Counted from the stretch's first letter, positions 38,789 to 52,422 are shown. The stretch: DNA of 64,000 bases from Cotesia glomerata (GCF_020080835.1 NC_058158.1:10664001-10728000); one strand, 5' to 3'. Numbers and translations: made by a program. Notes: generated from the letters alone by a model not told the origin.

Positions 38789-39333
38789 AGAAAAATTTGT
38801 AATTATTTTTTAATAATGAGGCTTTACTTATTTTTAGACAGATAAATTTTTTATAATATTTATTTTTTAAATAATTAATAAATTTAAAATTTAATATATT
38901 ACAATATTAATTTACAAAAAATGTATAATTTTAATAAATTATAATTATTAATTTTATTTAATATAAAATTTTTTGCATATTTTATTTGATCGGAGATTTA
39001 AAAATAGAAAAATTAAAAAATATTAAAAATTTATTAAATTGTCATTATTTTATTGTTTAATTTATTTAAAAAAAATTTGAAATTATTTTTTAACAATGAG
39101 GCTTCACTTATTTTTAAATCGATAAATTTTTTATAATATTTATTTTTTAAACAATTAATAAATTAAAAATTTAATATACAATATTAACTTACAAAAAATG
39201 GATAATTTTAATAAATTGTAATTATTAATTTTATTTAATATAAAACTTTTTGCATTTTTTATTTGATCAGAGATTTAAAAATAGAAAAATTTTTAAATTT
39301 ATTAAATTGTAATTATTTTATTTAGAAAAAATG
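38789..39333. repeat. Tandem duplication, period about 280 bp
   Basis: AATGAGGCTTTACTTATTTT at about 38815 recurs as AATGAGGCTTCACTTATTTT 280 bp later. The match continues through TTTTTTATAATATTTATTTT and TTTATTTGATCGGAGATT / TTTATTTGATCAGAGATT to about 39333. Very AT-rich; not found elsewhere in the window. Confidence 0.75.
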
Positions 39334-40316
39334 TTTAAAAAATTAAAGTTTTCTTATAAATAACAAATTTAAGAGTATTAATAATTGATAAAAAAAAATA
39401 TAATGCCAGCCCGGGAATATTTACTGCTTGTAAACAATATTGTATTGCTCTAAGACAATATTTTACGGGACTATTAAGATTTAATGTGTATTCTGAGACG
39501 GGGATAAAGTTTGATTATAGTAGTAAAACCTGGCAATGAATTGGAAGGGTAAATGGAAGGCTCAACTTCCGTATATATCTCCGATAATCTCTAGCCTGTT
39601 CTCGATTCGGTCGACATGAGTGCTCCCAAGGGTTACTTCATTCCCCGAGTTCTCCACGGACAACCCGTCTAATGGTCCAGGATCTCACCTAGCAATTCGA
39701 TTCCGAATCTAAAATTCAACGATAAACTCAACTCTGTAAACTCCAGAATATTTTAATTAAATCCGATAATATTTAAATCACAAATAACAAATAAGTCAAC
39801 TTTTTAAATTCATACCAAATTACTTACGACCAATAGCATCCGATGTAAAAGCATTTGTGTGTTCGTAAATAGTACAGAGACGCTATCTTGAAAATAAATT
39901 AACCCATTGGGACTTTGCCCCCATAAGAGTCGCTAGAAGTGAATTTAGCTTGATAGATTTGCTTAAAAGTGCTTGACCGACTCTACTCGATTAAAAAAAT
40001 CCGCAAGCTAAAAATTTTTCAGACAATGAATTTAATCAAAAGCGAGAGAAAAATTCAATTAATTTCTTTCTTAAAAGACTCGGAAAATTTTTAGTATGCA
40101 GTTTTACAGTAATTAAAATCACGCTGACGTACCTCGACTTGATTTTAATTAAGACATTTAACAAGGCTTTCTTTTTCCGACAAAGACCTTGTAAATTTTG
40201 TTTATTCCATTCCAACTATTCGGATAATTTTTGTTGTTCTCCCTTTCTTTAAATTAGTAAAAAAAATCAACTAATGAGATAATTAAATAAAAAAAAAAAA
40301 AAAAAATCAATCAATA
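39334..40316. other. Intron, no firm feature
   Basis: A GC-richer stretch at 39400-39720, then AT-rich DNA ending in a poly-A run (about 40290-40306). No gene. Confidence 0.4.
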
Positions 40317-40376
40317 CTAGCAACCTTGCAGTCACTATGTGACTGCCGTGACTTGTGAACAATAAATAAATAAAAT
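40317..40376 (-). mobile_element. Helitron 3'-end fragment (copy 10, -)
   Basis: Only about 60 bp of the family remain: CTAG, the intact hairpin and the adjacent TGACTTGTGAACAATAAAT. The rest of the element is absent. Confidence 0.8.
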
Positions 40377-41675
40377 TAATTAAAATATATAAATTTATTA
40401 ATAAAAATAATTAAAGTGCTTGAGATTTAAGACACCAATAGTTTAAACGAAAATGAAAATAAGAATAGCTGTAAAAATATTAGCAACTGGGAATTGTGAA
40501 ATAAGCTGACCCTGCAAACAACGACTGGTTGGCGCCGCCGAAGGAATTCCGGCGCCCTCGTTATACCCCGGGAAACCCTCAGCCTCCACCTCGGCATCTT
40601 CTCACACTTTTTTCAGCAATTTTTATCATTTTTTCTTTTCATTTTTTTCCGGCACTGCTTTTGTGCTTTCTTTTTTCCCTTTTTTTCTTTCCCGTATTCA
40701 CGAGAACGTCCTCGGCTTGTCTTGGTCGGCATTCGTTCTACGTAACTCGATCTTACGCGGTAAAATAAAACTGAACGTTTATAGTCAATTAAGGTGCCTA
40801 GGAGGAAATGCGCTCCGTCTAGTGGAGGACGTTTCAGTTTCAGGAAGATCGTTCGAGTAATGAGGAAGGCAAGAAAATGAGAACAAATTAAGAGGACAAA
40901 AGTATTGAAAAAAAAAAAAAAAAAAAAAAGATAAAAGTTTCAACGAGTTCTGAAATTATAAATCTAATTGGTCTTTACGCTTTCTTAATTTCTTATAATT
41001 TATGCTAATAAAAATTTTTTTTAAATACTTTGTATAAATATTTATTTGAATAAAATTCTTAAGATTGATGATTATTTAATTAAATATTTTTTCAAGATGT
41101 TTTTATGTCCCGAGATGTTTCATAACTTTTTATGACAATTGTTAAAAAAATTCAGAGTTACACAATGTCCGCGGTGAAATGGTTCTCTCTTTAGAAATGT
41201 ATTTTTAAGAATTCACAATATGTCAAAGAAATATTCTTTCAGAAAGAGGATGTCTTTATATTATAAAAAATGAGTTGAGGCAAACCGGAATATTATTGAG
41301 GCAGACGTTGACTTTAGTGAATGTACTGAAAATTTTTCTTGTCAAAACGGATCAGAAAAAATAAATAAAAGAAAAAGTAACTCTCGTAAACACTAACAAC
41401 GCCTGGGGATCAATCGAAAAGATTGCTCATGATAATCTTGAGGGTTTTCCACCCAAGAAAATGACAGACAGCCAGACGAGGAGGAAGAGGAGCTAAACAA
41501 TCGCTTGCATAGCGTCTGATATTTTAACCCAACCCCTCACGCATTCTCACCAAATCACTCCCAAGGATTATCATCCAGTCTAGGAGCCTGTTGAGAATAG
41601 ATCGAAAATAGGAGAGAATGAAAATACGAGCTGGATTTAAAGGACTAGATAAAAATGGCAGGAAATAAAAAATAA
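40377..41675. other. Intron, no firm feature
   Basis: Holds a GC-richer patch (40500-40860) with a 79-codon ORF without domain, a 22-base poly-A (40908-40929), and AT-rich DNA. Confidence 0.4.
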
Positions 41676-42170
41676 TCTATGTTATTAAGAGAATAAGAAA
41701 AATTTTGTGTCCAGGATATTCATATGATAAAATCGGTTTTTTTAGGGAAATTTAATGTCATTGCAAAGGTCTTACATAATTGAGAAATGACCTTGTATGT
41801 TGTGAACTATTGACATTTTTAAAGATGTAAGCTCATCCCGATGTTATACTCATCGAGACCTTTCATTTAAGTACCCACATCAATTTTTTATATATTTATA
41901 TATATTATATATATGTATATATGAAAAATATATCAAAAATGCATGTGGGTACTCAAATGAAAACTCTTGATGAGTGTAACATCGGGATGAGTTTATATCT
42001 TAAATAATGTTAATAATTAAGAAAGTACAGTGAAATTTAACGTAATTAAAAAATGACCTTGTATCTTGTGAACAATAGACATTTTTAAAGATATAAGCTC
42101 ATCCCGATGTTATACTCATCGAGACCTTTTATTTGAGTACCCACATCAATTTTTCATAAATTTTATATAT

Positions 42171-42221
<51 letters not shown>

Positions 42222-42421
42222 AATATATCAAAAATGCATGTGGATACTCAAATGAAAGCTCTTGATGAGTGTAACATCGAGATGAGCTTACATTTTTAAA
42301 AATGCCAATATTTAAAAAAGTACAGTGCAATTTAACAAAAGTCATTATTTAATAAAGCAAAATTATATTTATTTATAGTTCACAAGTAATGGAACTCACA
42401 TAGTGACTGCAAGGTTGCTAA
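41676..42421 (+). mobile_element. Non-autonomous Helitron copy 11 (+), complete, two modules
   Basis: TCTATGTTATTAAGAGAATA starts at 41676 after A. The 3' end CTAA is at 42418-42421 before T. The hairpin's left arm is mutated (GGAACTCACATAGTGACTGC). There are two palindromic modules, the second with an expanded TA core (42175-42217). Part of the 5' arm is deleted. Confidence 0.85.
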
Positions 42422-43683
42422 TTTTTTTTTAATTGACTGTTTTATTTAAATTTGATGATTATTTATTTAATTTTGATTATTTTTATAAAAAATAAAAAAA
42501 AATAAAATAGAAGTAGAAGTAGACAATTTATAAAAGCTCAAGCGGAAATCCTAGAAAATCAAATCAACTATACAGAATATATTGCAATCGAACTCAATCA
42601 GTAGTAAGTCTCAACAACAAATAAGAAAATTGCGTTAGAGGACAAATTGTATTGACGGTAATGAGAAACGACTGCGATATAGATTTTTAATCATCCTTGT
42701 ACAACAATCAACTCTTTTATCAGTTTGAGACGAGGACAAACTTTTTCCGGGTTAAAAGTTTAAAATATTCGAGAAAAATCAACAATAATTTAATTCACTT
42801 AAAATAAAACACTCAGACGTCTGTCGTATTGAAACGAAAGAAAATAATAACTACTAATCTTATTACGAACTTTCAAGAGATTTAATAATAATCTTTAATT
42901 TCATCAAAGCCTTCTTTTAAAGTTCGCTTGCCATCTTTCGAATAAATATATATTTCTGCAAAGATGATAAAGACATTAATAACTGAGGAATGAGAACGGT
43001 ATTTGTTTGAGCGAAAAAAGGTGCAGGTATTTACAAAAAATAAAACCCATCTACATCGAGTCAAAAGCCTAAAACTCAAAGTGAAGTCAAAACGACTTAA
43101 ACCTTTCAACTAGTACAGTAGTACAGTACAGTGTGCGAACTATATACGGAGGTACTCAATCATTATGTGGGGCTGTGAGACGCAGCTTCCGGCTTCGAGA
43201 ATTCTCAGTTCTCGTTGCTGGTAATATAGGTAGAGGTATAGAATTGAGAGTTGAGAATTGAGAATATAGTAGTAGGGTGCTTGACTGCCTTTGTCTGCTC
43301 TCTACTCGTCGTAACAAATATATATCAGTTGAAATACTACTTGATACTGGACCTCGACGGCTATTTCTCGACGTCCAGCTCCACGTTAACCTCCGATGGT
43401 TATTCAATATTGAATTTTGTCAAGACTGTTGAGGGTATTATTTGATTCGTAAGAATCTTAACGGCTTCAAACGTTCTTTACTTTTGTTTTTTTTTATTTG
43501 CTAGAAAATAATCAGCTGAGTTTTATTGAAGAAAAATAAATTTAATTGAAATAAAATAGAGATCTTTGATAAAGAGATCTCTTGTAATATTTTCAAAAAA
43601 AAATTAAATTGCGGGAATTATTTTGACTAAATTGTAAAAAATCCTTTTTTGATGAATTTATTAATTATTATAATAGTAATAAA
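42422..43683. other. Intron, no firm feature
   Basis: A moderately GC-rich patch at 43100-43420 with short GAATTGAGA and GTACAGTA repeats. No gene recognised. Confidence 0.4.
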
Positions 43684-44235
43684 CTAGCAACTTTGCAGTC
43701 ACTATGTGACTGCCATGATTTGTGAACTATAAATAATTAAAATTTTGCGTTATTAAATATTGAATTTTGTGAAATTGCACTGTACTTTCTTAAATATTGA
43801 CATTTTTAAAGATGTAAGCTAATCCCGATGTTACAATTATCAAGAGCTTTCATTTGAGTACCCACATGCATTTTTATATATTTTTCATATATACATATAC
43901 ATAAATATATAAAATATATGAAAAATTGATGTGGGTACTTAAATGAAAGGTCTTGATAAGTGTAACATCGGGATGAGTTTATATCTTTAAAAATGTCAAT
44001 ATTTCACAAGATACAAGGTCGTTTCTTAATTATGTATCTAGAGATAGAGTATTTTCGAATACAGCCAAATACTTATCATCATAAATTGACTTTTGGTGAG
44101 AATGATATGAAACTATGAAAAGGCACAAGTCCAGGTCAAGATTTTTCCTACGATACCAAATTTAACCATAAAAGCCTATTTTATCATATAAATACACTGG
44201 CCACAAAATTTTGCTTTTTCTCTTTATAATATAGA
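43684..44235 (-). mobile_element. Non-autonomous Helitron copy 12 (-), complete, one module
   Basis: CTAG end at 43684 with an intact hairpin. The other end, ATAATATAGA, finishes at 44235, flanked A/T. One palindromic module and a full-length 5' arm. Confidence 0.87.
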
Positions 44236-45360
44236 TAAGATTGATATTTAACTGTTAAAAAAATTAAGTAAAAGCTGCAATTTAATATTTTTATTTTTTA
44301 ATAATAAATTTTACCTTACTACAAAAAAATATATAAAATTTTTATAAATTGCATCAATTATTAAAACTTTGTCTGGTTCCAAAGCGGCAATAATTATCAT
44401 TAGAATAAATTCATCCTATCTAGCCTTAAAATAAAAAATAATAAAAACAGTTAATTTGCGAAGAATATAAAACACATGAGCGCAGATGGAATTGCTTGGT
44501 AGACGGTTTACATCAATCCTGTTGATTGAACTTAAGATACCGAGGAGGAGATACCGCGTCTGCAGATGGGCTGATGTATATAAATGCACACGTAGTTAGT
44601 CTGAACTACAAAGCGTGGCGTCACAGAGATGTCAGCCTAATTGGCTTTCTCAAGGTCCCTTCCTTCACGGTTACTCGCTAGTCCATTTGCTAATTGACGT
44701 GATAATGTCTACACTAAATAGTACCCAGCCCACTAAATCATTAACCATTAATCTCTTTGTCTAATCGAATGATTAAGCTATAGATTTGCATAATTCTGAA
44801 TAATTACAATTTATATAATTTAATTTATAATCGGGAAAAAATGAGTACCGCTATAGATGCCGGGCGATGAATGCGGCAAGTGCGTTAACATAATAAATCG
44901 ATGTTCATCCACGAGTGACACGGTTTTCCGTTTCCTCCTTTCATCTTTCATTTAATTCTCAGTGGATGAGAGCAAGAGGTAATCTCTGGAGTATGGCGTT
45001 ACCGTAAGGCCGATATCATTCGAGCCAAGTTAACTCCAAGCCGGGAAGAAATGAGATAGTAGTAGTACCAAACCGAGGAGGTGAAAGAGGATCAAATAAA
45101 AAGAGAGGAAAGATGAGAGTCGTCTTGAGTATAAGACGCGGCGAGGATAAAGACCAGATAAACTCTCTAGAGGTTTCTTAATAAGAGCGAGGATCCTAAT
45201 TAGCTGAAATTATGACGTTTAAGACCACTGTTATTATCAATTACACGATGATCGATACTATCGTCCTTATTACGACACTCAAGAGCTCTTTTGATACTGA
45301 CTAGGTATTTGCTATTTAAATTCTCGTAAATATTTTTTTTTATATTAAAAAATTTATTAA
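44236..45360. other. Intron, no firm feature
   Basis: AT-rich, then a GC-richer patch at 44460-45300. No ORF of note. Confidence 0.4.
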
Positions 45361-45826
45361 GTAATTATTTACAAGTGGGGTCCACTATTTTAATTTTCAT
45401 TTTTTTAAACAAAATTTTCTTTGGAAAATTTTGATATTTTTTTTTGAAAAATACATTAAAAATGAAAATTTAAAAAAAAAATTGATTATCACAATTTTAA
45501 CAAATTTTCAAAAAAATTTATAAATTTTTTACAAAATCCTGATATTCAACTTTTTTTTTTATATTGTTCGTTATTTATGTACTTTTCATAAAATAATATA
45601 TCAAAAAAAGATAAAATAGAAATTTTATCTAAAAACATAAGAGCTAAAATTTTTTCCAACTTTTGAAGGCAAAAAAGCTATCAAAATCTTTATTTACTTC
45701 TTTCTCGATATTTTTTTATCATTAATTCGCCGTATAAAAAAAGCAGAATACAAAAAAGTTAGGAATGTCAAATTTTTCACCTAGATATGGCCAAAAATAA
45801 GGTGGACCCCACTTTTAAATAATTAC
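45361..45826. mobile_element. Inverted-repeat MITE (466 bp)
   Basis: The left end, GTAATTATTTACAAGTGGGG then TCCACTATTTT, matches the inverted right end, GGTAATTATTTAAAAGTGGGG then TCCACCTTATTTT, over about 30 bp with few mismatches. The interior is AT-rich and non-coding. Target duplication not clear. Confidence 0.7.
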
Positions 45827-47390
45827 CATTTTTTTTCTCATGAAAAAAATTCATATAAAGAATAACAAAAAAAAATTAATTTTTTTAGGAATTTTTATGG
45901 ATAAAAATAAAATTGTCCTCTTGACCGACTACGAGAAATTTTTTTTTTTACCAGAATTGATTTTTTTGTGGGTGCCAAATAATTGTCGGGAAAAAAAAGA
46001 CAAATAAATGAATCAAACGAATATTTTTTAAAAAATAAAAAAAAAAAGAGTATTTGGTCCTTTAGTACATACAGCACGTGAAAAAATAGTGAGTTTCAAT
46101 AGTCATATGTGCTTGTATACAATCATGCATCTGGGAATAATAGCAAGTGTTTTTTTTTTTTTTTTGGCAAATATATATTCGAGTTTGTTCATTGATTGTG
46201 TGAGTAATCGGTGGAAAGCCCATATATTGAGAAAATCATGTGATTATTAAATGCAAATATAACGTGAGATCAATGGAAAAAATGACAATAGATCATTATT
46301 ATTATTATTAAATTAGATTTATTCTAAAAAAAGAGCTGACATAATAAGAGAATAGGAATATTTTTTTTTAAAAAGAGTTTGATTGAATCGTATTCCCGGT
46401 AATTTATTCGTGATGATGAAAAAATAGATAATGTTACTTATAATTGATGTTTGCAGTAGGAAAATAAATTTACATGTTTATACAGGAAAAGTCACGGTAA
46501 TTTATCCGCTAGGGACGGAAGAGAGATACAGTGGAAATTAATATCACAGCGGCGGACGGCGGACGGCGGTCAACCCCAAAAACCCTGTGAGTTCAAGATA
46601 AATAGGGATAACGGGCGCAATTAAATCCAGACGGTGACGTTAAACGGGAAAATAAAAAATAAAAAATTTTTAAGTATTAAAGTAAATCATAAAAAAAGGA
46701 TTTATCTTTTTTGGTAGAGATAAGAGATTATTCCGCCAGTTATTACTTATCCGGCCTTAAGAGTCTATTTGGGATTTATATTTCATTTATTTGGAATTAC
46801 TTAAAATTAAGGCGGAAAACATTTTAGTAAAATATACCTCGAGTAAACAACCAGTAGCTAGAGGAAATGCAACTTAATTTGATAAATATTTTATTACAAT
46901 TTAGCAAAAATTTTTTTTTATCATAATTTAACAAATAACAAGTTATTTATTTTTTTTATTTGTGTTTGTACTTATTTTCAATGATCGCAATCCAGTAAAA
47001 ATTTTCTATCATTTATTTGTCGAGCAAATAATGTTGAAAAGAGTCAAATTTATTTATTTATTGTTTAAAATTTACAAATGGGCTTGTGTACAAGTTTTTA
47101 TAGACAGTATTGTAAAATTAATACTCGATGTTATAAAAAATATCCACAGATTTAGTGTCAATTTTAATTACCAGTGGAAATTTTTTGATATGGATGTATT
47201 GGACTATAAATAAGTATAAAAAATAATTTATCGTAACTTTTCAATTTTATTTTTTAATAAAAATGTTTACAATTAATATTAATTTTAAAAAAATTGATTT
47301 AGTAGTCTTTAAAATGGTAAAAAACAATTTTTTTTAGTCAAAACTTATACTTTGAAATTCAACTCTCTGGCAGTGAGAGATTTTGACGAT
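45827..47390. other. Intron, no firm feature
   Basis: AT-rich. A short CGGCGGA tandem repeat lies at 46550-46569. No gene. Confidence 0.4.
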
Positions 47391-47407
47391 CATGCGCCAC
47401 CTGTCGG
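47391..47407 (-). repeat. GGCGC-core dispersed repeat, single copy
   Basis: CATGCGCCACCTGTCGG, with the family's flanking AACTCTCTGGCAGTGAGAG on the left and an AT-rich tail on the right. The full copy probably spans about 47330-47460. Confidence 0.6.
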
Positions 47408-47645
47408 AATTTTTTTAGTACTAACTTTTTTAAAAATTTAATATGAACATATTAGGCTATACCAGAATTTATTTTAATGTTAATTGTAATTATAAAATTA
47501 TAATAAAAAAGAAAAATAATTAAAAATGATAATTGTATGAGCTTTTTAATGTATTGACATAAACTTATACAGAGATCGCGATAAAAGAAAAACGGTGTCG
47601 TAAATATTTACCGATATCCAGTTGAATAGACGGTGAATAAATTTC

Positions 47646-47897
47646 TTACCTCAATTGCTCGACATGTTGGTCTTTGGGTAAAGACTCGAGATGAAGTATA
47701 AAGAGCGGATATTCCACAATGAACAAGACCGAGAGGGTGAATTCACCGGGAGATGAAAGGGCGTATAAGGCTTGAGAGCTACCACGCCTCTTTAGCGTCT
47801 TCTCTGCTTGAGAATTCAGATCGGAAAGCAGTTTCACGTAAACAAACTCAAAGTCACTGGTTCTCTTTAACACGTGTGCTCTACTCCCACACAACAT
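47646..47897 (-). other. Candidate exon on the minus strand ending at a splice donor
   Basis: On the minus strand a frame of about 83 codons stays open and runs exactly into CAATTGAG|GTAAGAA, a strong donor. The frame would stop four bases past the exon end if unspliced. The segment is GC-richer than its flanks. The first codon of the ORF is not ATG and the frame is open only from about 47897. Its translation (for example residues 50-70, FTLSVLFIVEYPLFILHLES) has no domain I know. It could be a 5' exon of a nested antisense transcript, or chance. Confidence 0.25.
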
Positions 47898-47899
47898 TC

Positions 47900-48576
47900 A
47901 CCTCCGCCAAACAGCTCACCCGTAAATCCCGTACATTTGCTTTGATTCTGTACTTTTTCCACCCTCTAACTCACACCAAATTCCGACTAAAAAATCACTC
48001 TGTAATTATTATTTTAATTACAAATTATAATTAATGTCTAAATAATGGGGAATTATAATGATTATAATAATGAATAATCCAAATCCAATTTATTATATCA
48101 AGCGTACTTGTATATTGAAGGATTACTGTTGTTTTGCTTAATTAAACTGTCAAGTTAAAGCGAGCTGCTGTTCAGAGAATATTGTTATTATTATCATTAT
48201 TATTCCCGTGACTCAAGCTACGAAACCTGATCACAGGCGACTCGCGTAATTAGCAAAGCATGGATTAGATCCACGGACCAGAACACGTATACTCATAGAT
48301 ATGTATATTCTGATATTACAAACGGTATGTTCGAGCTCCGGCCCGTGCATAATCACCTGCAGAACCAATATAGCTTGTGACAGAGTGCCTGTAATTTCAG
48401 AAATCGCGTATAATAATCCTCGATTGCTGGTTATAATGTCAGTTCATATAACCTCCTTGCTATTAAGACCCATAATAATCAAAGGACAATCTCTGTACTA
48501 TTTCCGCCATTGTTTTCACTCCAAAATTTATTAATGAAACATTATTCTCATTTAAAAATCCATTTTTAATAATTAA
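47900..48576. other. Intron, no firm feature
   Basis: AT-rich with a GC-richer patch at 48210-48400. No gene. Confidence 0.4.
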
Positions 48577-49222
48577 CTAGCAACCTTGCAGTCACTAAGT
48601 GACTGCCGTGACTTTTGAACTATAAATAAATAAAATTTTGCTTTATTAAATAATGGCTTTTGTTCAATTGCACTGTACTTTCTTAAATATTGACGATTTT
48701 AAAGATATAAGCTCATCCCGATGTTACACTCATCAAGAGCTTCCATTTGAGTACCCACATGCATTTTTGATATATTTTTCATATATTCATATATATAAAT
48801 ATATAAAATATATGAAAAATTGATGTAGGTACTTAAATGAAAGGTCTCGATGATTGTAACATCAGAATGAGCTTATATCTTTAAAAATGTCAATACTCCA
48901 CTAGATACAAGGTCGTTTCTTAATTAAGTTAAATTGCACTGTACTTTTTTAACTATTGACATTTTTAAAGATATAAGCTCATCCCGATGTTACACTCATC
49001 AAGAGCTTTCATTTGAGTACCCACATGCACTTTGTTATATTTTTTATATATACATATATATATAATATATATAAATATATGAAAAATTAATGTGGGTACT
49101 TAAATGAAAGGTCTTGATGAGTGTAACATCGGGATGAGCTTATATCTTTAAAAATGTCAATAGCTCACGAGATATAAGGTCATTTCTTAATTATGTATCT
49201 AGAGATAGAGAATTTCTGAATG
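48577..49222 (-). mobile_element. Non-autonomous Helitron copy 13 (-), 5'-truncated, two modules
   Basis: CTAG end at 48577-48580. The hairpin loop is changed (GCAGTCACTAAGTGACTGC) with the stem kept. Two palindromic modules. The match to the family stops soon after GTATCTAGAGATAGAG, so the 5' terminus is missing. Confidence 0.82.
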
Positions 49223-50384
49223 ATAATTTTTTTTTCATTCTTATATATATGGCTATGTACAATATTGAACCCTCCTCGGCTTATAATTCGAGAAAAAAAA
49301 ATATATTTGGTTAGATAAAGATAGACCGAGCTGCGAAGAGGAAGTTTGAGTACAAAATAAAGAGAATGAATGGAGAAATGAGTCGAAGTACTGGGTGAAA
49401 AGTGTGTGAGAATCAGTGTGGGACAATGAGCGGTGCATATTTCATATTCAGCGACCCGTGAACTCTGCAATCTTGAAATGTTGGGGTGGGGTAACTGGCT
49501 GGACGTTCCTGAAATTGAATCTGAAATCGAGTGAGAGACGCTTCGGCGATCTAACATATGCATTGGACTAGACTAGTACGTAGAATATAGTTATAGACTG
49601 GACACTCGGGCGAAAATTTTATTTTCTCCCTCCACAGATGTTTTTTACTCGGTTTTCACGGTCTGTATATGATACTAAAATATTTACATTCTTTTGTGTA
49701 TGGTTTATCAAAAAATAAATACTTGCTTCGGAATAATTTTCACTCTTCAATATCCACGTACTCGTAACTTTTTTATTTTTCAACAGAACGCGTGAATTAA
49801 AGGTTGAAATTAAAAGTGATAAGCGTTTTATCATTGAAAAGCTTTCAAGCGCCTATTAACATGCACACTCATGGGATTTTTAATCAACTCTCGAGAAATC
49901 ACGTCACTGCGTTCGAGTGAACCGATTGGCATTTCACTATTTGCAAAAAACTAAATCACTCGAAAAATATCCTTCAAATTTATCCACTTAAATATTTAAT
50001 CCTCACTTTTTTAGTGACAAAATTAAAGCTTTTACATTTTTCAATAACAGCGGACGATAAATACTATTGGGGATTTTATTGTGAGCTGTGAATTCATTTG
50101 AGAAAGCCCTCCAAGAGAAGGAAACCTTTTTAAATTTCATACATTTTTAATAAAATTTACACAAGCTCTTTTTTTTCTGAGCTATGAAAATGAATTCAAT
50201 TGAATTCTATTGAATTAATATTTGCCCAGTGTAAGCGCGAATTTTTTCAACCGATCAAACTTTTATTGAAATGTATAAGAAATCTATTATTGACAACTAG
50301 CTGTCAATAGTCGGGCTCTCAATACTTTTACATTTTTTAGCATAATAAATTTTTTAATTTATTTTATTTAATTTAATATAAATT
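49223..50384. other. Intron, no firm feature
   Basis: A GC-richer patch at 49310-49600 carries a 127-codon minus ORF with no recognisable domain. The rest is AT-rich. Confidence 0.4.
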
Positions 50385-50437
50385 TAATTTATTTTTCATA
50401 TAACCTGCATTTAACATAGTGACTGCAAAATTGCTAG
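50385..50437 (+). mobile_element. Helitron 3'-end fragment (copy 14, +), decayed
   Basis: ACATAGTGACTGCAAAATTG then CTAG at 50434-50437 before T, with the left hairpin arm lost. No palindromic module remains. Confidence 0.6.
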
Positions 50438-50524
50438 TATCATGTATTTTTTCGGGTATATTAAATTTTATAGAAAAATTTTCTTAAAAAAATGAATTAA
50501 TTAGTGAAAAAAAATTTTTTTACT

Positions 50525-50610
50525 TCAGAAATATACATTTCAAACTTAACTTTCTACTAACGAGAAGATTAAGCGACCATGCGCCACCTATCGGATATTT
50601 TCAAAACTAA
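50525..50610 (-). repeat. GGCGC-core dispersed repeat, single copy
   Basis: Core CATGCGCCACCTATCGG at 50579-50595, preceded by AACTTTCTACTAACGAGAAG and followed by AAAACTAACTTTTAATG, as in the copies at 54118 and 54583. Confidence 0.65.
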
Positions 50611-51635
50611 CTTTTAATGAAAAATTATCTATGCGTATTTAAAGTCAGCAAAAAATTTTTTTACAGTTAATCAATTATTATTAATTAATTTCCTGAGTAA
50701 TCAATGCCCCGGGCAATAGGTTTGTTCACTGAAAGCACGCGTTCTGTCACCATCGACAATTTGCATAATATTTTAATAACAATAAACTGGATTTTTAGTC
50801 ACCGGGTAGGTTGTCCTTTATTACTTTTTGTGTACACAATTTTCGCGGACTTGTTAAGGTTTAATTAATTGCAATAATTAAAAGGGAAGGCGTAGGTTTC
50901 AGACTTGAGCCCGAGGCAAGCGACTACAGTAACCAAACCAGTACGCCTTATATCCATGGCGTAGCGTTTGAATATGCAAAATCTCCGCTTGTGCAATTCG
51001 ACCGGAGTAAAAGAGAAAGAGTGAAAAATGAAAAGAGAGCATAAGCCTCCAGAAGATTTGCTTCTTCATTTCTTTACAGAATGAGTAGAGGTAGTTTACA
51101 ATATATAGGATAGTCATCAGAGCAAGGGTTCCAAGACCAGACTTTACTACTATACGTACAATATATAACGTCACCCGTACCCGACGCAACGTAGAGCAAC
51201 ATCTTCTCAGTCTGAGGTTACAAAATATTCATAAGACGTTCCACCCATCATATATACTTTTATATATATTTATACACATCCCCAAACTCTATATATACTT
51301 ACACTCATTCTACTTAAATTTTTTCACGACAACTTTATGTCGCTTAAATGTATCACTATTTCCTCTAACTAGTTTTTGAATTATTGTCAGGATGTACCTT
51401 CTAAATTTACAATAAAAATGGACTATAATTTTACATTTTTCTTATTTAAATTAATGTGTATTAAAAATATTAAAAAATTCATTTTATTAGAGCATTTTTT
51501 CTCATTCAAATAATTTTCTTGCTATGAAAAAAATTTATACAAAATTTTTTATATACTTTATTTCTTAAAAAATTAAAAAAAATTTAGTGTGTTTAACTTA
51601 AATAATATATTTTTAGTTTTATAAATTTATTGCCA
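50611..51635. other. Intron, no firm feature
   Basis: A GC-richer patch at 50880-51240; otherwise AT-rich. No gene recognised. Confidence 0.4.
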
Positions 51636-52422
51636 CTCGCAACCTTGTGGTCAAATAAAATTTGCTTTATTAAATAATGAATTTTGTTAAATTGCACTGT
51701 ACTTTCTTAACTGTTGACGTTTTTAAAGATATAAGATCATCCCGATGTTACATTCATTAAGAGCTTTCATTTGAGTACCCACATGCATTTTTATATATTT
51801 TTCATGTATATATATATATATAATACATATAAATATATGAAAAATTGATGTGGGTACTTAAATGAAAGGTCTCGATGAGTGTAACATCGGGATGAGTTTA
51901 TATCTTTAAAAATGTCAATAGTTTACGAGATACAAGGTCGTTTCTTAATTATGTTAAATTGCATTGTACTTTTTTAACTATTGACGATTTTAAAGATATA
52001 AGCTCATCTTGATGTTACATTCATCAAGAGCTTTCATTTGACTACCTACATGCATTTTCATATATTTATATTTACATACATATATATATATATATAAATA
52101 TATGAAAAATTGATGTGGGTACTTAAATAAAAGGTCTCGATGAGTGTTACATCAAGATGAGCTTATATCTTTAAAAATGTCAATAGTTCATGAGATACAA
52201 GGTCATTTCTTAATTATGTATTTAGAGATAGAGTATTTTCAAATGCAGTCTATATACTTATTATCATTATAAAAGACTATTGGTGAGAATGATATGAAAC
52301 CATGAAAAGGCACAACTCCAGGTCAAGACTTTTCCAACGATACCAAATTTAACCATGAAAATCCATTTTATCATATAAATACACTGGCCACAAAATTTTG
52401 CTTATTCTCTTAATAATATAAA
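51636..52422 (-). mobile_element. Non-autonomous Helitron copy 15 (-), old, two modules
   Basis: The 3' end is mutated to CTCG and the hairpin is lost, leaving CTCGCAACCTTGTGGTC. The 5' end, AATAATATAAA, finishes at 52422 before T. Two palindromic modules and a full 5' arm are present. Confidence 0.8.
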
